Source of the DNA: a virus
DNA length: 20,889 bases
IMG/VR virus record: IMGVR_UViG_3300040856_001001
Coordinates: 1 to 20,889 of that record
Direction: 5' to 3' (one strand)
Below, piece after piece: positions 12,920 through 20,889 of this stretch; positions within the stretch are counted from its first letter, which is position 1; every line of letters begins with the position of its first letter. The notes beneath the pieces were generated by a model. It made no database searches. It was not told where the DNA came from and saw only the letters and a list, made by a program, of their open reading frames with translations. The position numbers were made by a program, and so were the translations under genes.

Positions 12920-15838
12920 ATGAGTATACCTATTTCACAAAAAGTCGACCTACTTTATAAACAGGCATTCGGAGTCACTAAAACTGATACCGAATCTAAC
13001 AAGAGCCCGAGTAACGAGGCAATAGCAAGTCCACTACTTAATCGTGGTGATACTTTATGGACTCAGGCTGATCAAATACCAGGAACAGCGGCAGCCGTTG
13101 CTAGTATTGTTCAATCATATACTGGATCAAACGCAGTTGAATGTACAGCAGATAATACTACTGTACCAGTAGGCAGTGTTTACCCCACATGGAAAACTGA
13201 TTTAACTTATTGGATTCCAGCAGAATTTGGCGCTACATATGCAGTCCAAGTTTGGGTAGATGATTCAGGAGTTGCAGACCCTACTTCAACTGGTACGCAA
13301 ATATTTGCGGCGGGTTCAGGTGGAACAGGTGAGTTCTTCTATAACTATCAATCAGGTGTTCTCAACTTTATCGGAGAAACGATTCCGTCAGCCTTAACAA
13401 GCAGTAAAGTTCTTTACATCGTAGGTTATAGATATATCGGTAAGACAGGTGTTAACAACTTACCTGACTCACAGATTGGTAACTTAGACATAACTGATCA
13501 GACTATTACAGGTCAAGATACAGATGCTAATATCGTTCTTGTTGCAAATGGTACAGGTCAAGTAACAACATCAGGTAACATTACTGCTTCATATTATTAT
13601 GGAGACGGTTCTCAATTAACAGGTATTGACACATCAGGTGTTTCAAATGGTACATCAAATGTTCGTATTGCAGTCGCAGACGGCAACATCGAATTAAACG
13701 TTGACGGCGCACTAACAGCAAATGTTACTGACACTGGCATGGTAATGACAAATGGTAATTTAGACCTCGGTAATGTCATTGCAACAGGTGTAGGTACATT
13801 CACAGGTAATGTTTCAGCAGGTAATGTTAGCACAGGTGGACAAGTAGACGTAACAGGTAACTTAACTGCTGGTAACGTAGCAGGTGGAAACTTAGTTTCA
13901 GCATCATTTTTTACAGGTACATTAATAGATGGTACCTCAAACATCACTGTTAACAACAATGGCAACATCGATTTAGTTTCTGCAGGAAACACAACTGCTG
14001 TCGTTAGTGGAACAGGATTAGACATTACAGGTACCGTTGACGCAAATGGTACAGGTACTTTTGGAGCAATAATTACTCCAACTGTTACTGGTACTACAGG
14101 TAATCTAACATTAACAGCGGGTTCATCAGATGATTACGTTGAGATCAGACCTACAGGTACTGGTCAAGTTCACGTAGGTGGATTTAGAATCGAATCTGTT
14201 GGAACACCAACAGCATCAACTGACGCCGCTACTAAGCAGTACGTAGATGACGTAGCACAAGGACTTGCAGTTCATGCGCCTTGTGTCGTAGCATCAACAG
14301 ATACATTGGCAACAATGTCTGGTGGTACTGTAGCATATGACAACGGCGCATCAGGTGTCGGCGCAACTCTTACAATTTCTGGCTCAACATTAACAGCAAT
14401 TGACGGAATAACTTTAAGCACAGATGATAGAATTTTAATCAAAGATGAATCTACATCAGCACATAATGGTATCTATGTATACACAAGTTCAACTGTCTTA
14501 ACAAGAGCAGACGATTTTGACACACCAACTGAAATGGCAGGCGGTGACTTTACATTTGTATCACAAGGTACAATTTATAACGACACTGGATGGGTAATGA
14601 CAGATCCAGTAACAACAGTTGGTACTTCTGACGTTAACTTTGTTCAGTTCTCTGGCGCAGGATCATTCACAGCAGGTGCAGGTCTTACATTAACTGGCAC
14701 TGAATTCTCTGTTAACGTTGATAACTTAACAACAGATATTCAAGGTGGAAACGTAGTTGTTAAAACTTCTGCTCAGTTAACTACTCCAAATATCGGAGAG
14801 GCAACTGGTACAAGTTTAACAGCAACCGGTAACGTAGCAGGTGGTAACTTAACAACTGCAGGTGTTGTAAGTGCTACAGGTAACATAACAGGTGGAAATG
14901 TAGCAGGTACAACAGGTACGTTTACAGATATCGCAGGTTCACTAACAACAGCGGCTCAACCAAACATCACTTCAGTCGGTACTTTAAGTTCATTAACTGC
15001 ATCTGGTAACATTGGTTCAACAGGCGGCATCTTTAATGGTGACGGTTTCGGATTATCAAATATCCCAGCCGCAAATATTACAGGTTTAAGTTTATCAAGT
15101 ATTTCAAATGGTACTTCTAATGTAGATATTGCGGCTTCAGATGGTAACATCACAATGGGTGTTAATGGTACTGGAGACGTAGTAGTTGTATCAGACGGCG
15201 GAATTGAAGTAACAGGAACAGCAGACGTTAGTTCTACTGTAACTGCTCCCGCATTTACTGCTAACACAGGTCTATTCACTGGTGACGGTGGCGGCTTATC
15301 TAATGTAGCAGGTGGCAACGTAACAGGTGAAGTAAGTTTTGCGGCGACTGCTAACTCAGTAGCAGGTGCTAACGTATCAGGTCAAGTAGCAAATGCACTC
15401 GTATCAGGTACTGTATATACAGCGGCACAGCCTAACATTACTTCTGTAGGTACTTTAACAAGTGTCGAAGTAAGTGGTACAGCAAATGTAGCAGGTAACT
15501 TGAATGTTGGTACTAGTGAAATTTCAACACTAGCGGCAGGAACAGTAACTACTACAACTACATCACAAACAGCAATTGCTAGTTTCGCAGTTTCAGGAAT
15601 AAATGGAATTGAATTCTTAGTAAAAGGTATAGACTCAACATCAGGTAATGTAAGTGTTGCTTCAGTGTTGACAGTTACAGATGGCTCTACAGTTGATTAC
15701 TCAGTTTATGGTCAATCATATTTGACAGGTAGCCCGGGTACATTAGCAGTAGGATTAAATGGTAGTGATTTAGAATTGTTGGTAACACCAACATCAACTA
15801 ACTCAACTGTTTGGGTTACACAATATAGGTTTATTTAA
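12920..15838 (+). CDS. Modular virion structural / fibre-type protein 3 with DAATK/RADDFDTP module
   Basis: 972 residues, starting 2 bases after the previous stop with no clear ribosome site, so probably translationally coupled. It has a distinct N-terminal domain of about 180 residues (ISQKVDLLYKQAFGVTKTDT, IASPLLNRGDTLW, VYPTWKTDLTYWIP, and VGYRYIGKTG near its end) that I recognise from marine T4-like structural proteins and that may be a virion-attachment domain. Next come NGTSNV and GN(V/I)-rich repeats to about 425, the module from VGTPTASTDAATKQYVDD to the GAGLTLTG segment (about 428-597), more repeats with two AAQPNITSVGTL copies, and a C-terminal cap of about 105 residues ending WVTQYRFI. 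The middle module is typical of phage tail fibres. The attachment site on the particle is not known. Confidence 0.75.
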   Translation: MSIPISQKVDLLYKQAFGVTKTDTESNKSPSNEAIASPLLNRGDTLWTQADQIPGTAAAVASIVQSYTGSNAVECTADNTTVPVGSVYPTWKTDLTYWIPAEFGATYAVQVWVDDSGVADPTSTGTQIFAAGSGGTGEFFYNYQSGVLNFIGETIPSALTSSKVLYIVGYRYIGKTGVNNLPDSQIGNLDITDQTITGQDTDANIVLVANGTGQVTTSGNITASYYYGDGSQLTGIDTSGVSNGTSNVRIAVADGNIELNVDGALTANVTDTGMVMTNGNLDLGNVIATGVGTFTGNVSAGNVSTGGQVDVTGNLTAGNVAGGNLVSASFFTGTLIDGTSNITVNNNGNIDLVSAGNTTAVVSGTGLDITGTVDANGTGTFGAIITPTVTGTTGNLTLTAGSSDDYVEIRPTGTGQVHVGGFRIESVGTPTASTDAATKQYVDDVAQGLAVHAPCVVASTDTLATMSGGTVAYDNGASGVGATLTISGSTLTAIDGITLSTDDRILIKDESTSAHNGIYVYTSSTVLTRADDFDTPTEMAGGDFTFVSQGTIYNDTGWVMTDPVTTVGTSDVNFVQFSGAGSFTAGAGLTLTGTEFSVNVDNLTTDIQGGNVVVKTSAQLTTPNIGEATGTSLTATGNVAGGNLTTAGVVSATGNITGGNVAGTTGTFTDIAGSLTTAAQPNITSVGTLSSLTASGNIGSTGGIFNGDGFGLSNIPAANITGLSLSSISNGTSNVDIAASDGNITMGVNGTGDVVVVSDGGIEVTGTADVSSTVTAPAFTANTGLFTGDGGGLSNVAGGNVTGEVSFAATANSVAGANVSGQVANALVSGTVYTAAQPNITSVGTLTSVEVSGTANVAGNLNVGTSEISTLAAGTVTTTTTSQTAIASFAVSGINGIEFLVKGIDSTSGNVSVASVLTVTDGSTVDYSVYGQSYLTGSPGTLAVGLNGSDLELLVTPTSTNSTVWVTQYRFI
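14201..14712 (+). repeat. DAATK/RADDFDTP fibre module, copy 1 (paired with 20091-20602)
   Basis: This segment aligns without any gap to 20091-20602 in the last gene (constant offset of 5890 bases), with a 43-base exact match at 14499-14541 versus 20389-20431. Key protein landmarks are VGTPTA.TDAATK, RIL(I/V)KDEST, LTRADDFDTPTEMAGGDFTF, NDTGWVMTD and GAGLTLTG. Confidence 0.85.
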
Positions 15839-15840
15839 TA

Positions 15841-17382
15841 ATGGGAATTAGATCCTTTAACTCAGTTGGAGGGTTTTCGGTAGCCGAAACACCCGTTGAG
15901 ATAGTCAGTAACATAGGTAATGTTACACCTACTAACTTAGATGTTAGTAGTGGACTATCTGATTTAGGTGCTGTTGGCAATATTACTATAACTGGAGGCT
16001 CCGCAAACCAAGCACTGTTAACAGATGGTGCAGGTAATCTCTCATTTGGTGATGCAGGTATCCCGGCTGATTCAGCCGCAGTTATGCCCTATATTGTTAA
16101 TGCATCTGAATCATATACAATCGGTGCTAATCTTCAGGGTCTATTTTCACAACCTATAGAAATTGACGGAACATTAGATGTAGAGGGTATTCTTATCGAA
16201 GTAGGTGTTTCTCAAAATGCAGAATCATCACAGATTTATTTTGATAATTCAGGTACATTCTATGGTAATACAGGGTTTACATTTAATATAACTTCTGGTA
16301 ATGTAGATATACCGGGTAATGTTAACCCTAGCGGTGATATTATCCCAGCCGCAAGTAATACATATTCTTTAGGTTCTAATGATAATCGTTGGAGCAACTT
16401 ATATCTTGCTGGTAACACAATCTACATTGGTACTTCTACTATTTCTGAAGACGGTGGTAATTTAGTACTTACTAACGCAGAAGGCGGTACATTAACAGTA
16501 GAAGGCGCTGATGCAGTCGATACATCAATGATTGCAAATGGCACTTCAAACATTAAAGTTATAGCCAATGCAGGAGTTGCATTTAATTTAGCAGGCAGTG
16601 ACAATGTTGCAACAATTTCTACTGCAGGCGTCATTACTAGTTCAGGTAATGTTGTACCATTAGGTATCAAAACAGACAACTATTATTATGCAAATGGAGC
16701 CGCAGTTGATTTTGGTGAATCGGCAGCCGGATCTGATACACAAGTACAGTTTAATGACAATGGGTCATTTGGTGCATCAGGTAATTTAACATTTGCAGAT
16801 GCTTCAGGATTATTGACAGCATCAGGTAATGTAGTAGGTAACAACTTTATCTCTACATCTGGCACAATGCTGTTTGGCACTGGCGCCGGACAAGGAACAA
16901 TTTCTGTGGATACAGGCACAACAACTGCCGGTGTATTCACAACTAATATGACAGACGTTAACATTGGTTTGAATGCTAACGTTGTAATATGTGGTACAGG
17001 TAAAACATTAACAGCACGTGGTAACGTGTCTGCGGATAACTTAAATTCAACTACGTTATCTGTTGATGATTTGTATAGTAGTAGAACAGCAGTTTCAGTA
17101 GGTAGTGCAAACACTACTATTGATACATTTGCCGCATCTGCTTACAGATCAGCAAAATATACAATTAAAGTTTCTGATAACACAGGTTATCAGGCAATTG
17201 AAGTATTATTAGTACATGATGGTGTAACTCCAATAATGACAGTATACGGTTCTATATCGACAACAAGTGCAGATTTAATAACATTATCTACTGTAATGTC
17301 AGGATCTAATGTATTGTTAAGAGCATCACCTGAAAATAGTAGTACTAGTGTTAATTTGATGGGTACATATGTACCAGACTAA
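15841..17382 (+). CDS. Modular virion structural / fibre-type protein 4
   Basis: 513 residues, starting 2 bases after the preceding stop (TAA TA ATG), with AGG at 15827-15829 as a weak ribosome site. The anchor MGIRSFNSVGGFSVAETPVEI is paralogous to that at 10746. It contains ANQALLTDGAGNLSFGD, a degenerate QNAESSQIYFDNSGTF module (about 125), SNTYSLGSNDNRWSNLYLAG (about 178-197, a fibre motif often written LGS...RW..LYL), an NGTSNIKV repeat, and YYYANGAAVDFGESAAGSDTQ (about 281-301) followed by VQFNDNGSFGASGNLTF. The last 100 residues or so are a C-terminal cap (YRSAKYTIKVSDNTGYQAIE, LLVHDG, ending LMGTYVPD) that recurs in marine phage structural proteins. It was probably made from the promoter at 10712 with its two upstream neighbours. 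Confidence 0.75.
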   Translation: MGIRSFNSVGGFSVAETPVEIVSNIGNVTPTNLDVSSGLSDLGAVGNITITGGSANQALLTDGAGNLSFGDAGIPADSAAVMPYIVNASESYTIGANLQGLFSQPIEIDGTLDVEGILIEVGVSQNAESSQIYFDNSGTFYGNTGFTFNITSGNVDIPGNVNPSGDIIPAASNTYSLGSNDNRWSNLYLAGNTIYIGTSTISEDGGNLVLTNAEGGTLTVEGADAVDTSMIANGTSNIKVIANAGVAFNLAGSDNVATISTAGVITSSGNVVPLGIKTDNYYYANGAAVDFGESAAGSDTQVQFNDNGSFGASGNLTFADASGLLTASGNVVGNNFISTSGTMLFGTGAGQGTISVDTGTTTAGVFTTNMTDVNIGLNANVVICGTGKTLTARGNVSADNLNSTTLSVDDLYSSRTAVSVGSANTTIDTFAASAYRSAKYTIKVSDNTGYQAIEVLLVHDGVTPIMTVYGSISTTSADLITLSTVMSGSNVLLRASPENSSTSVNLMGTYVPD

Positions 17383-17402
17383 AAATCAATACGGGAAATA
17401 AC

Positions 17403-17410
17403 GATAAATA
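17403..17410 (+). promoter_or_regulatory. Late promoter (GATAAATA)
   Basis: Seven of eight matches to TATAAATA, 46 bases ahead of the ATG at 17457, inside the 74-base gap after the previous gene. It probably serves the last gene in the window. Confidence 0.65.
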
Positions 17411-17411
17411 G

Positions 17412-17433
17412 AATTATGCCGAAAAGGCAAATT
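17412..17433 (+). other. Hairpin at the predicted 5' end of the last fibre-gene mRNA
   Basis: TGCC (17417-17420) and GGCA (17426-17429) pair around GAAAA. AATT (17412-17415) and AATT (17430-17433) can extend the stem with one bulged A. It begins at about the base where transcription from the late promoter at 17403-17410 should start, so the shorter stem would sit at the extreme 5' end of the mRNA. It may stabilise the message; no T run follows, so it is not a terminator. Confidence 0.4.
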
Positions 17434-17456
17434 TAACTATAATAGGGTAATAGGAA

Positions 17457-20400
17457 ATGTTAATATTAAAACAAAATACGGCGGCATCAGTCCCCACCCC
17501 GGCTGCGGGAAAAGGTACAATCTTCTTAAGTGACTCAGATGTACTGTCAGTCAAAAAGAGTTCGGGATCGGTAGAATCGTTCCCTACAGTAGGCGGGTCG
17601 AATACGCAGGTATTCTTCAACGATAACAATGCGATCGGCGGCAATGCAAACTTAACGTTTGATAAAGCCACTAGTATTCTTACTGTTACAGGTAACGTAG
17701 GCGCTACTAGAGTCTTAACAGATAATTTATTATATGCAAACGGCGCACCCTATGACTTTCAACAACCCGCTGGCTCAAATACGCAAGTTATCTTTAATGA
17801 TGAAGGAGACTTTGGTGCAGACTCAACATTTACATTCGATAAAACTACTGATACCCTATCAGCAACTAATGTCGTTGCAACTGCATTAACAGGTGAAATA
17901 CAAACTGCTTCTCAGACTAATATCACAAGTGTTGGTACCCTAACAGCACTAGCAGTAACAGGTAATTCAGATGCCGGAAACCTTAACGCAACTAATACAC
18001 TAAGCGGTACAGATTTAAGCATTTCAGGAAACGGAGTCATTGGTGGAAATTTAACAGTTAACGGTGACTTAACATACGTCAACGTAAGTTCTTTCGATGT
18101 CGAAGATCCAATTATTACAATGGGAGGTGGCCCAAACGGAGCGGCTCCTACAGCAGATGACGGTAAAGATCGTGGTACAGCATTACAATATTATGACGGT
18201 AGTGCAGTTCTAGGATTTATGGGTTGGGATAACTCAGCCGGAGAATTTATCTTTGGCGCTGATGTTATCAACGCAGACGAAGTAATCTCAGTTAATACAT
18301 ATGGTAACGTTCATGGTAACGTATTCATAGGTGATGCAGGTGGTTTATCAAATGTAATCGCCGCAAATATCTCAGGCACAGTAGCAAACGCAACACATGC
18401 ATCAACAGCAAATACAGTAGTTGATGCGGCACAACCAAACATTACAAGTGTTGGTACATTATCAAGTGTCGTTGCAGGAGAAGGATCAGCATCAGATTTT
18501 GGAAACGCAACAGCAATATTCGGTGCAGACAACACAGGATCATCATTAGGTGATAACATCGGTGTTGTTGGTGAAGCCGCGGCAAACTCAACAGCAGGCA
18601 TCAATGGTATCGGTGTATACGGATACGGCGCAACAAATGGATCAGACAAAGGTACTGGTGTTTATGGACAAGGTGTCATAGGAGATACTAATGATACTGG
18701 AGCGGCAGTAGGTGTACGAGGTACAACAGCCGGAGTACATGCTAGTGGTATGAACGTAGGTTTATACGGTCTTGCTTCTGGTTCTAGTGTTTCTAACTAT
18801 TCTTTGTATCTTGTACAAGGTAGTATCGGAACTATAGAAAACCCAATTACATGGGAAGTTGCAGATAACGAAGCAGGTGCATTAAGATGGAGTTCAGCAG
18901 GTAAAGCAAACATCTTTATGATCGAATCTACTGACAATGCTGAGGGTATTTCAACAACAGGTTACTTAAACGTAACAGGTAATATTACTGCAACAGCAGG
19001 TATTAAAACAGACAACTATTATTATGCAAACGGAGCACCAGTTGACTTTCAACAGCCAGCAGGTTCAAATACAGAAGTTATCTTTAACGATGACGGGGAC
19101 TTCGGAGCAGATTCAACATTTACATTTGATAAAGACACTAACGTCTTATCAGCAACAACTGTAACAGCAACTACATTAAATGGTACTTTAGGTACTGCAT
19201 CACAAACTAACATTACTTCAGTAGGAACATTAGGTTCATTATCTGTAACAGGTAATGTTGATGCAGGTAACGTTAATGGTACAGGCGGTGTATTCACATA
19301 CGTATCAGGAGACGGTGCTAACTTAACATCAATTGCTGGTGCTAATGTAACAGGAGAAGTATCAAATGCCGCAACAGCAAACGCAGTTGCAGGTGGAAAC
19401 GTATCAGGTGCAGTCGCATTAGCAACAAGTGCAACATCAGCAAATGCAGTAGCAGGCGCTAATGTAACAGGAGAAGTTGACTTTGCCGCAACTGCAAACG
19501 CAGTAGCAGGTGCAAATGTAAGCGGAACAGTAGCATTAGCAACATTAGCCACAGATGCTACAAGTGCTAACGCAGTAGCAGGTGCTAACGTATCTGGTGA
19601 AGTAGCATTTGCCGCAACAGCAAATGCTGTAGCAGGTGGAAACGTTTCTGGTACAGTTGCTCTTGCTTCAGTAGCAGGAACAGTATCAGGAGCCGCACAA
19701 GCAAACATTACATCATTAGGTACATTAACTGGTTTAGGTGTCAACGGTACAATTACTGCTTCAGCAATCACAGCAAACACAGGAGTGTTTACAGGTGATG
19801 CAGGTGGTTTATCAAACGTAGTCGGCGCTAATGTAACAGGTACAGTATCAAGTGCTACAACAGCAGGTACTGTAACAACAGCCGCACAACCTAACATTAC
19901 TTCAGTAGGAACTTTAAGTTCTGTAACAACTTCTGGTAATGTTGATACAACAGCAAACGTTGTAACTGATGATATTATTGGTAAAACAGGTGGAGTAACA
20001 ATTACAGCAATTGGAACTAATCAACCTATCTCATTAGTAACAACAGGTGCTGGATCAGTTGACGTAAACTCAGCAAGAATTACAGAGGTAGGAACACCAA
20101 CAGCCGCAACAGATGCCGCAACAAAAGCATATGTTGACAGTGTTGCAGAAGGTTTACATGTACATAAGTCTTGTGATGTTGCAACTACAGGAACACTAAC
20201 ATCTATTACTGGTGGTACAATCACTTATGATAACGGAACAGCAGGAGTTGGCGCAACATTAACAACATCTTCTGGAAACTTTGACACAATCGATGGTCAA
20301 TCATTCTCAAATGGAGAAAGAATTCTTGTTAAAGATGAATCAACAGCCGCAAACAATGGTATTTACGTTAAAACATCGTCTACTGTTCTAACAAGAGCAG

Positions 20401-20889
20401 ACGATTTTGACACACCAACTGAAATGGCAGGTGGAGATTTCACATTCGTATCAACAGGTACACAATACAATGATACAGGTTGGGTAATGACTGATGCAGT
20501 AGCAACAGTTGGTACTGATCCAGTGGTTTTTGTACAGTTCTCTGGTGCTGGTACATTTACAGCCGGCGCAGGTCTTACACTAACTGGCTCAGAGTTCTCA
20601 ATAACTGACACAGCAGTATCAGCCGCATCATATGGTAACGGTACTCATAATGCAACATTCACAGTTAACTCAAGAGGTCAATTAACAGCGGCGGCTAACG
20701 TTGAAATTACTGCAGGAGCAGGTTTATTGACTGGTACAGTTCTTAATTCAAGTGTTGTAGACTCATCACTAACATCAGTTGGCACAATTGATACAGGTGT
20801 ATGGCAAGGTACAGCAATTGGAGCGGCGTATGTTTCAACTCTTAACCAAAACACAACAGGTTATGCCGCAACTGTTTCAAGTGCCGCAC
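17457..20889 (+). CDS. Large modular fibre-type protein 5, 3' end beyond the window
   Basis: Open from ATG 17457 to the window end, at least 1144 residues with no stop; an in-frame TAG at 17451 rules out an earlier start. AGG at 17452-17454 is very close to the ATG. Order of parts: NTQVFFNDNNAIGG and YANGAPYDFQQPAGSNTQ modules (about 45-115); a DDKDRG-like module with VEDPIITMGGG, DDGKDRGTALQYYDG and LGFMGWD (about 218-265); a GVYG.G repeat domain with YSLYLVQGSIG and TWEVADNEAGALRW (about 340-495); a second YANG block (about 522-560); a six-copy NV(T/S)G repeat (628-740); AAQPNITSVGTL copies; the DAATK/RADDFDTP module (about 879-1048); and SLTSVGTIDTGVWQGTAIGAA near the end. These are typical phage long-fibre elements. 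The C-terminal tip, perhaps with a chaperone or receptor-binding domain, is outside the window. Confidence 0.8.
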   Translation, partial: MLILKQNTAASVPTPAAGKGTIFLSDSDVLSVKKSSGSVESFPTVGGSNTQVFFNDNNAIGGNANLTFDKATSILTVTGNVGATRVLTDNLLYANGAPYDFQQPAGSNTQVIFNDEGDFGADSTFTFDKTTDTLSATNVVATALTGEIQTASQTNITSVGTLTALAVTGNSDAGNLNATNTLSGTDLSISGNGVIGGNLTVNGDLTYVNVSSFDVEDPIITMGGGPNGAAPTADDGKDRGTALQYYDGSAVLGFMGWDNSAGEFIFGADVINADEVISVNTYGNVHGNVFIGDAGGLSNVIAANISGTVANATHASTANTVVDAAQPNITSVGTLSSVVAGEGSASDFGNATAIFGADNTGSSLGDNIGVVGEAAANSTAGINGIGVYGYGATNGSDKGTGVYGQGVIGDTNDTGAAVGVRGTTAGVHASGMNVGLYGLASGSSVSNYSLYLVQGSIGTIENPITWEVADNEAGALRWSSAGKANIFMIESTDNAEGISTTGYLNVTGNITATAGIKTDNYYYANGAPVDFQQPAGSNTEVIFNDDGDFGADSTFTFDKDTNVLSATTVTATTLNGTLGTASQTNITSVGTLGSLSVTGNVDAGNVNGTGGVFTYVSGDGANLTSIAGANVTGEVSNAATANAVAGGNVSGAVALATSATSANAVAGANVTGEVDFAATANAVAGANVSGTVALATLATDATSANAVAGANVSGEVAFAATANAVAGGNVSGTVALASVAGTVSGAAQANITSLGTLTGLGVNGTITASAITANTGVFTGDAGGLSNVVGANVTGTVSSATTAGTVTTAAQPNITSVGTLSSVTTSGNVDTTANVVTDDIIGKTGGVTITAIGTNQPISLVTTGAGSVDVNSARITEVGTPTAATDAATKAYVDSVAEGLHVHKSCDVATTGTLTSITGGTITYDNGTAGVGATLTTSSGNFDTIDGQSFSNGERILVKDESTAANNGIYVKTSSTVLTRADDFDTPTEMAGGDFTFVSTGTQYNDTGWVMTDAVATVGTDPVVFVQFSGAGTFTAGAGLTLTGSEFSITDTAVSAASYGNGTHNATFTVNSRGQLTAAANVEITAGAGLLTGTVLNSSVVDSSLTSVGTIDTGVWQGTAIGAAYVSTLNQNTTGYAATVSSAA
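17731..17990 (+). repeat. YANG/NTQVIFND segment, copy 1 (paired with 19021-19280)
   Basis: Aligns without gaps to 19021-19280 of the same gene (offset 1290 bases, 430 codons). It covers YANGAP.DFQQPAGSNT, a VIFND(E/D)GDFGADSTFTFDK segment and the following (A/G)SQTNITSVGTL. The third codon positions differ often, so the duplication is not recent or has diverged under protein-level selection. Confidence 0.75.
19021..19280 (+). repeat. YANG/NTQVIFND segment, copy 2
   Basis: Second copy of the segment at 17731-17990. Its left border extends into AAAACAGACAACTATTATTATGCAAA (19005-19030 as coordinates; 26 bases), which is exactly shared with 16669-16694 in the neighbouring gene, tying the two genes together at DNA level. 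Confidence 0.75.
19338..19675 (+). repeat. Six-copy tandem G(A/G)NV(T/S)GxV repeat, alternating two unit types
   Basis: Units start at 19338, 19392, 19455, 19509, 19581 and 19635. Odd units read GANV(T/S)GEV..AATANAVA and are each 18 residues. Even units read G(A/G)NVSG(A/T)VALA... and are longer (21, then 24 residues; the last runs into an AAQ-type repeat). This is an A-B super-repeat of three pairs within one reading frame, probably a regular beta-structured fibre shaft. Confidence 0.8.
20091..20602 (+). repeat. DAATK/RADDFDTP fibre module, copy 2
   Basis: Partner of 14201-14712, ungapped over the whole length, with the 43-base exact match at 20389-20431. The rest differs at many silent sites, so the identical core stands out. 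Confidence 0.85.

Noticed and set aside
19049-19897. Long - strand open frame of 282 codons (and several shorter ones across 9334-20611)
   Set aside because: These lie wholly inside the fibre genes and translate to Ala/Pro/Thr/Val-rich text mirroring the GCA/GTA/ACA repeats of the + strand. They have no ribosome sites or recognisable domains; the + strand frame is continuous and has known modules.
9131-20889. CRISPR array or diversity-generating retroelement in the repeat-rich region
   Set aside because: Repeats are in-frame protein modules with irregular spacing and silent differences. No reverse transcriptase, no template/variable repeat pair with adenine-directed changes, and no cas genes are visible.

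Overview
This window looks like part of the virion-structure region of a marine T4-like myovirus, of the type that infects cyanobacteria or SAR11-type bacteria. The main support is the head-gene order of the T4 supergroup, gp20 - (gp67 slot) - (gp68 slot) - gp21 - gp22 - gp23, all on the + strand. The DNA is AT-rich, there are T4-type late promoter octamers (TATAAATA and close variants), and the fibre-type proteins carry modules I recognise from marine cyanophage/pelagiphage structural proteins. The exact host cannot be read from this window.

Bases 1-6963 are the head module. It holds the portal (gp20), an inserted SGNH-hydrolase-like gene, two small core proteins in the gp67 and gp68 positions, the prohead protease (gp21), the scaffold (gp22) and the major capsid protein (gp23). 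A strong intrinsic terminator follows gp23. The scaffold and core proteins would build the prohead on the portal, and gp21 would then mature it. Candidate gp21 cleavage sites (L/I-N-E) are visible in gp22 and gp23.

Bases 6964-9096 are an accessory cassette. A consensus host-type sigma70 promoter (TTGACA, 17 bp, TATAAT) drives a very acidic protein of unknown function, then an abutting gene of uncertain, possibly sulfotransferase-like, fold. Convergent to them on the - strand, with a 17 bp overlap, lies a small eight-cysteine protein related to HNH endonucleases that has lost its catalytic histidines. It has its own extended -10 promoter candidate.

Bases 9097-20889 hold five consecutive modular fibre-type or virion-surface genes, three of them directly preceded by late promoters. 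They are mosaics of a few recurring modules: a shared N-terminal anchor, a YANG/NTQVQFN repeat, an NGTSNV repeat, an AAQPNITSVGTL repeat, a roughly 170-residue DAATK/RADDFDTP module present in two genes, and C-terminal caps. The last gene is cut by the window end. No tRNA, CRISPR array, insertion sequence, integrase or reverse transcriptase was seen, and no gene-free stretch exceeds 300 bases.
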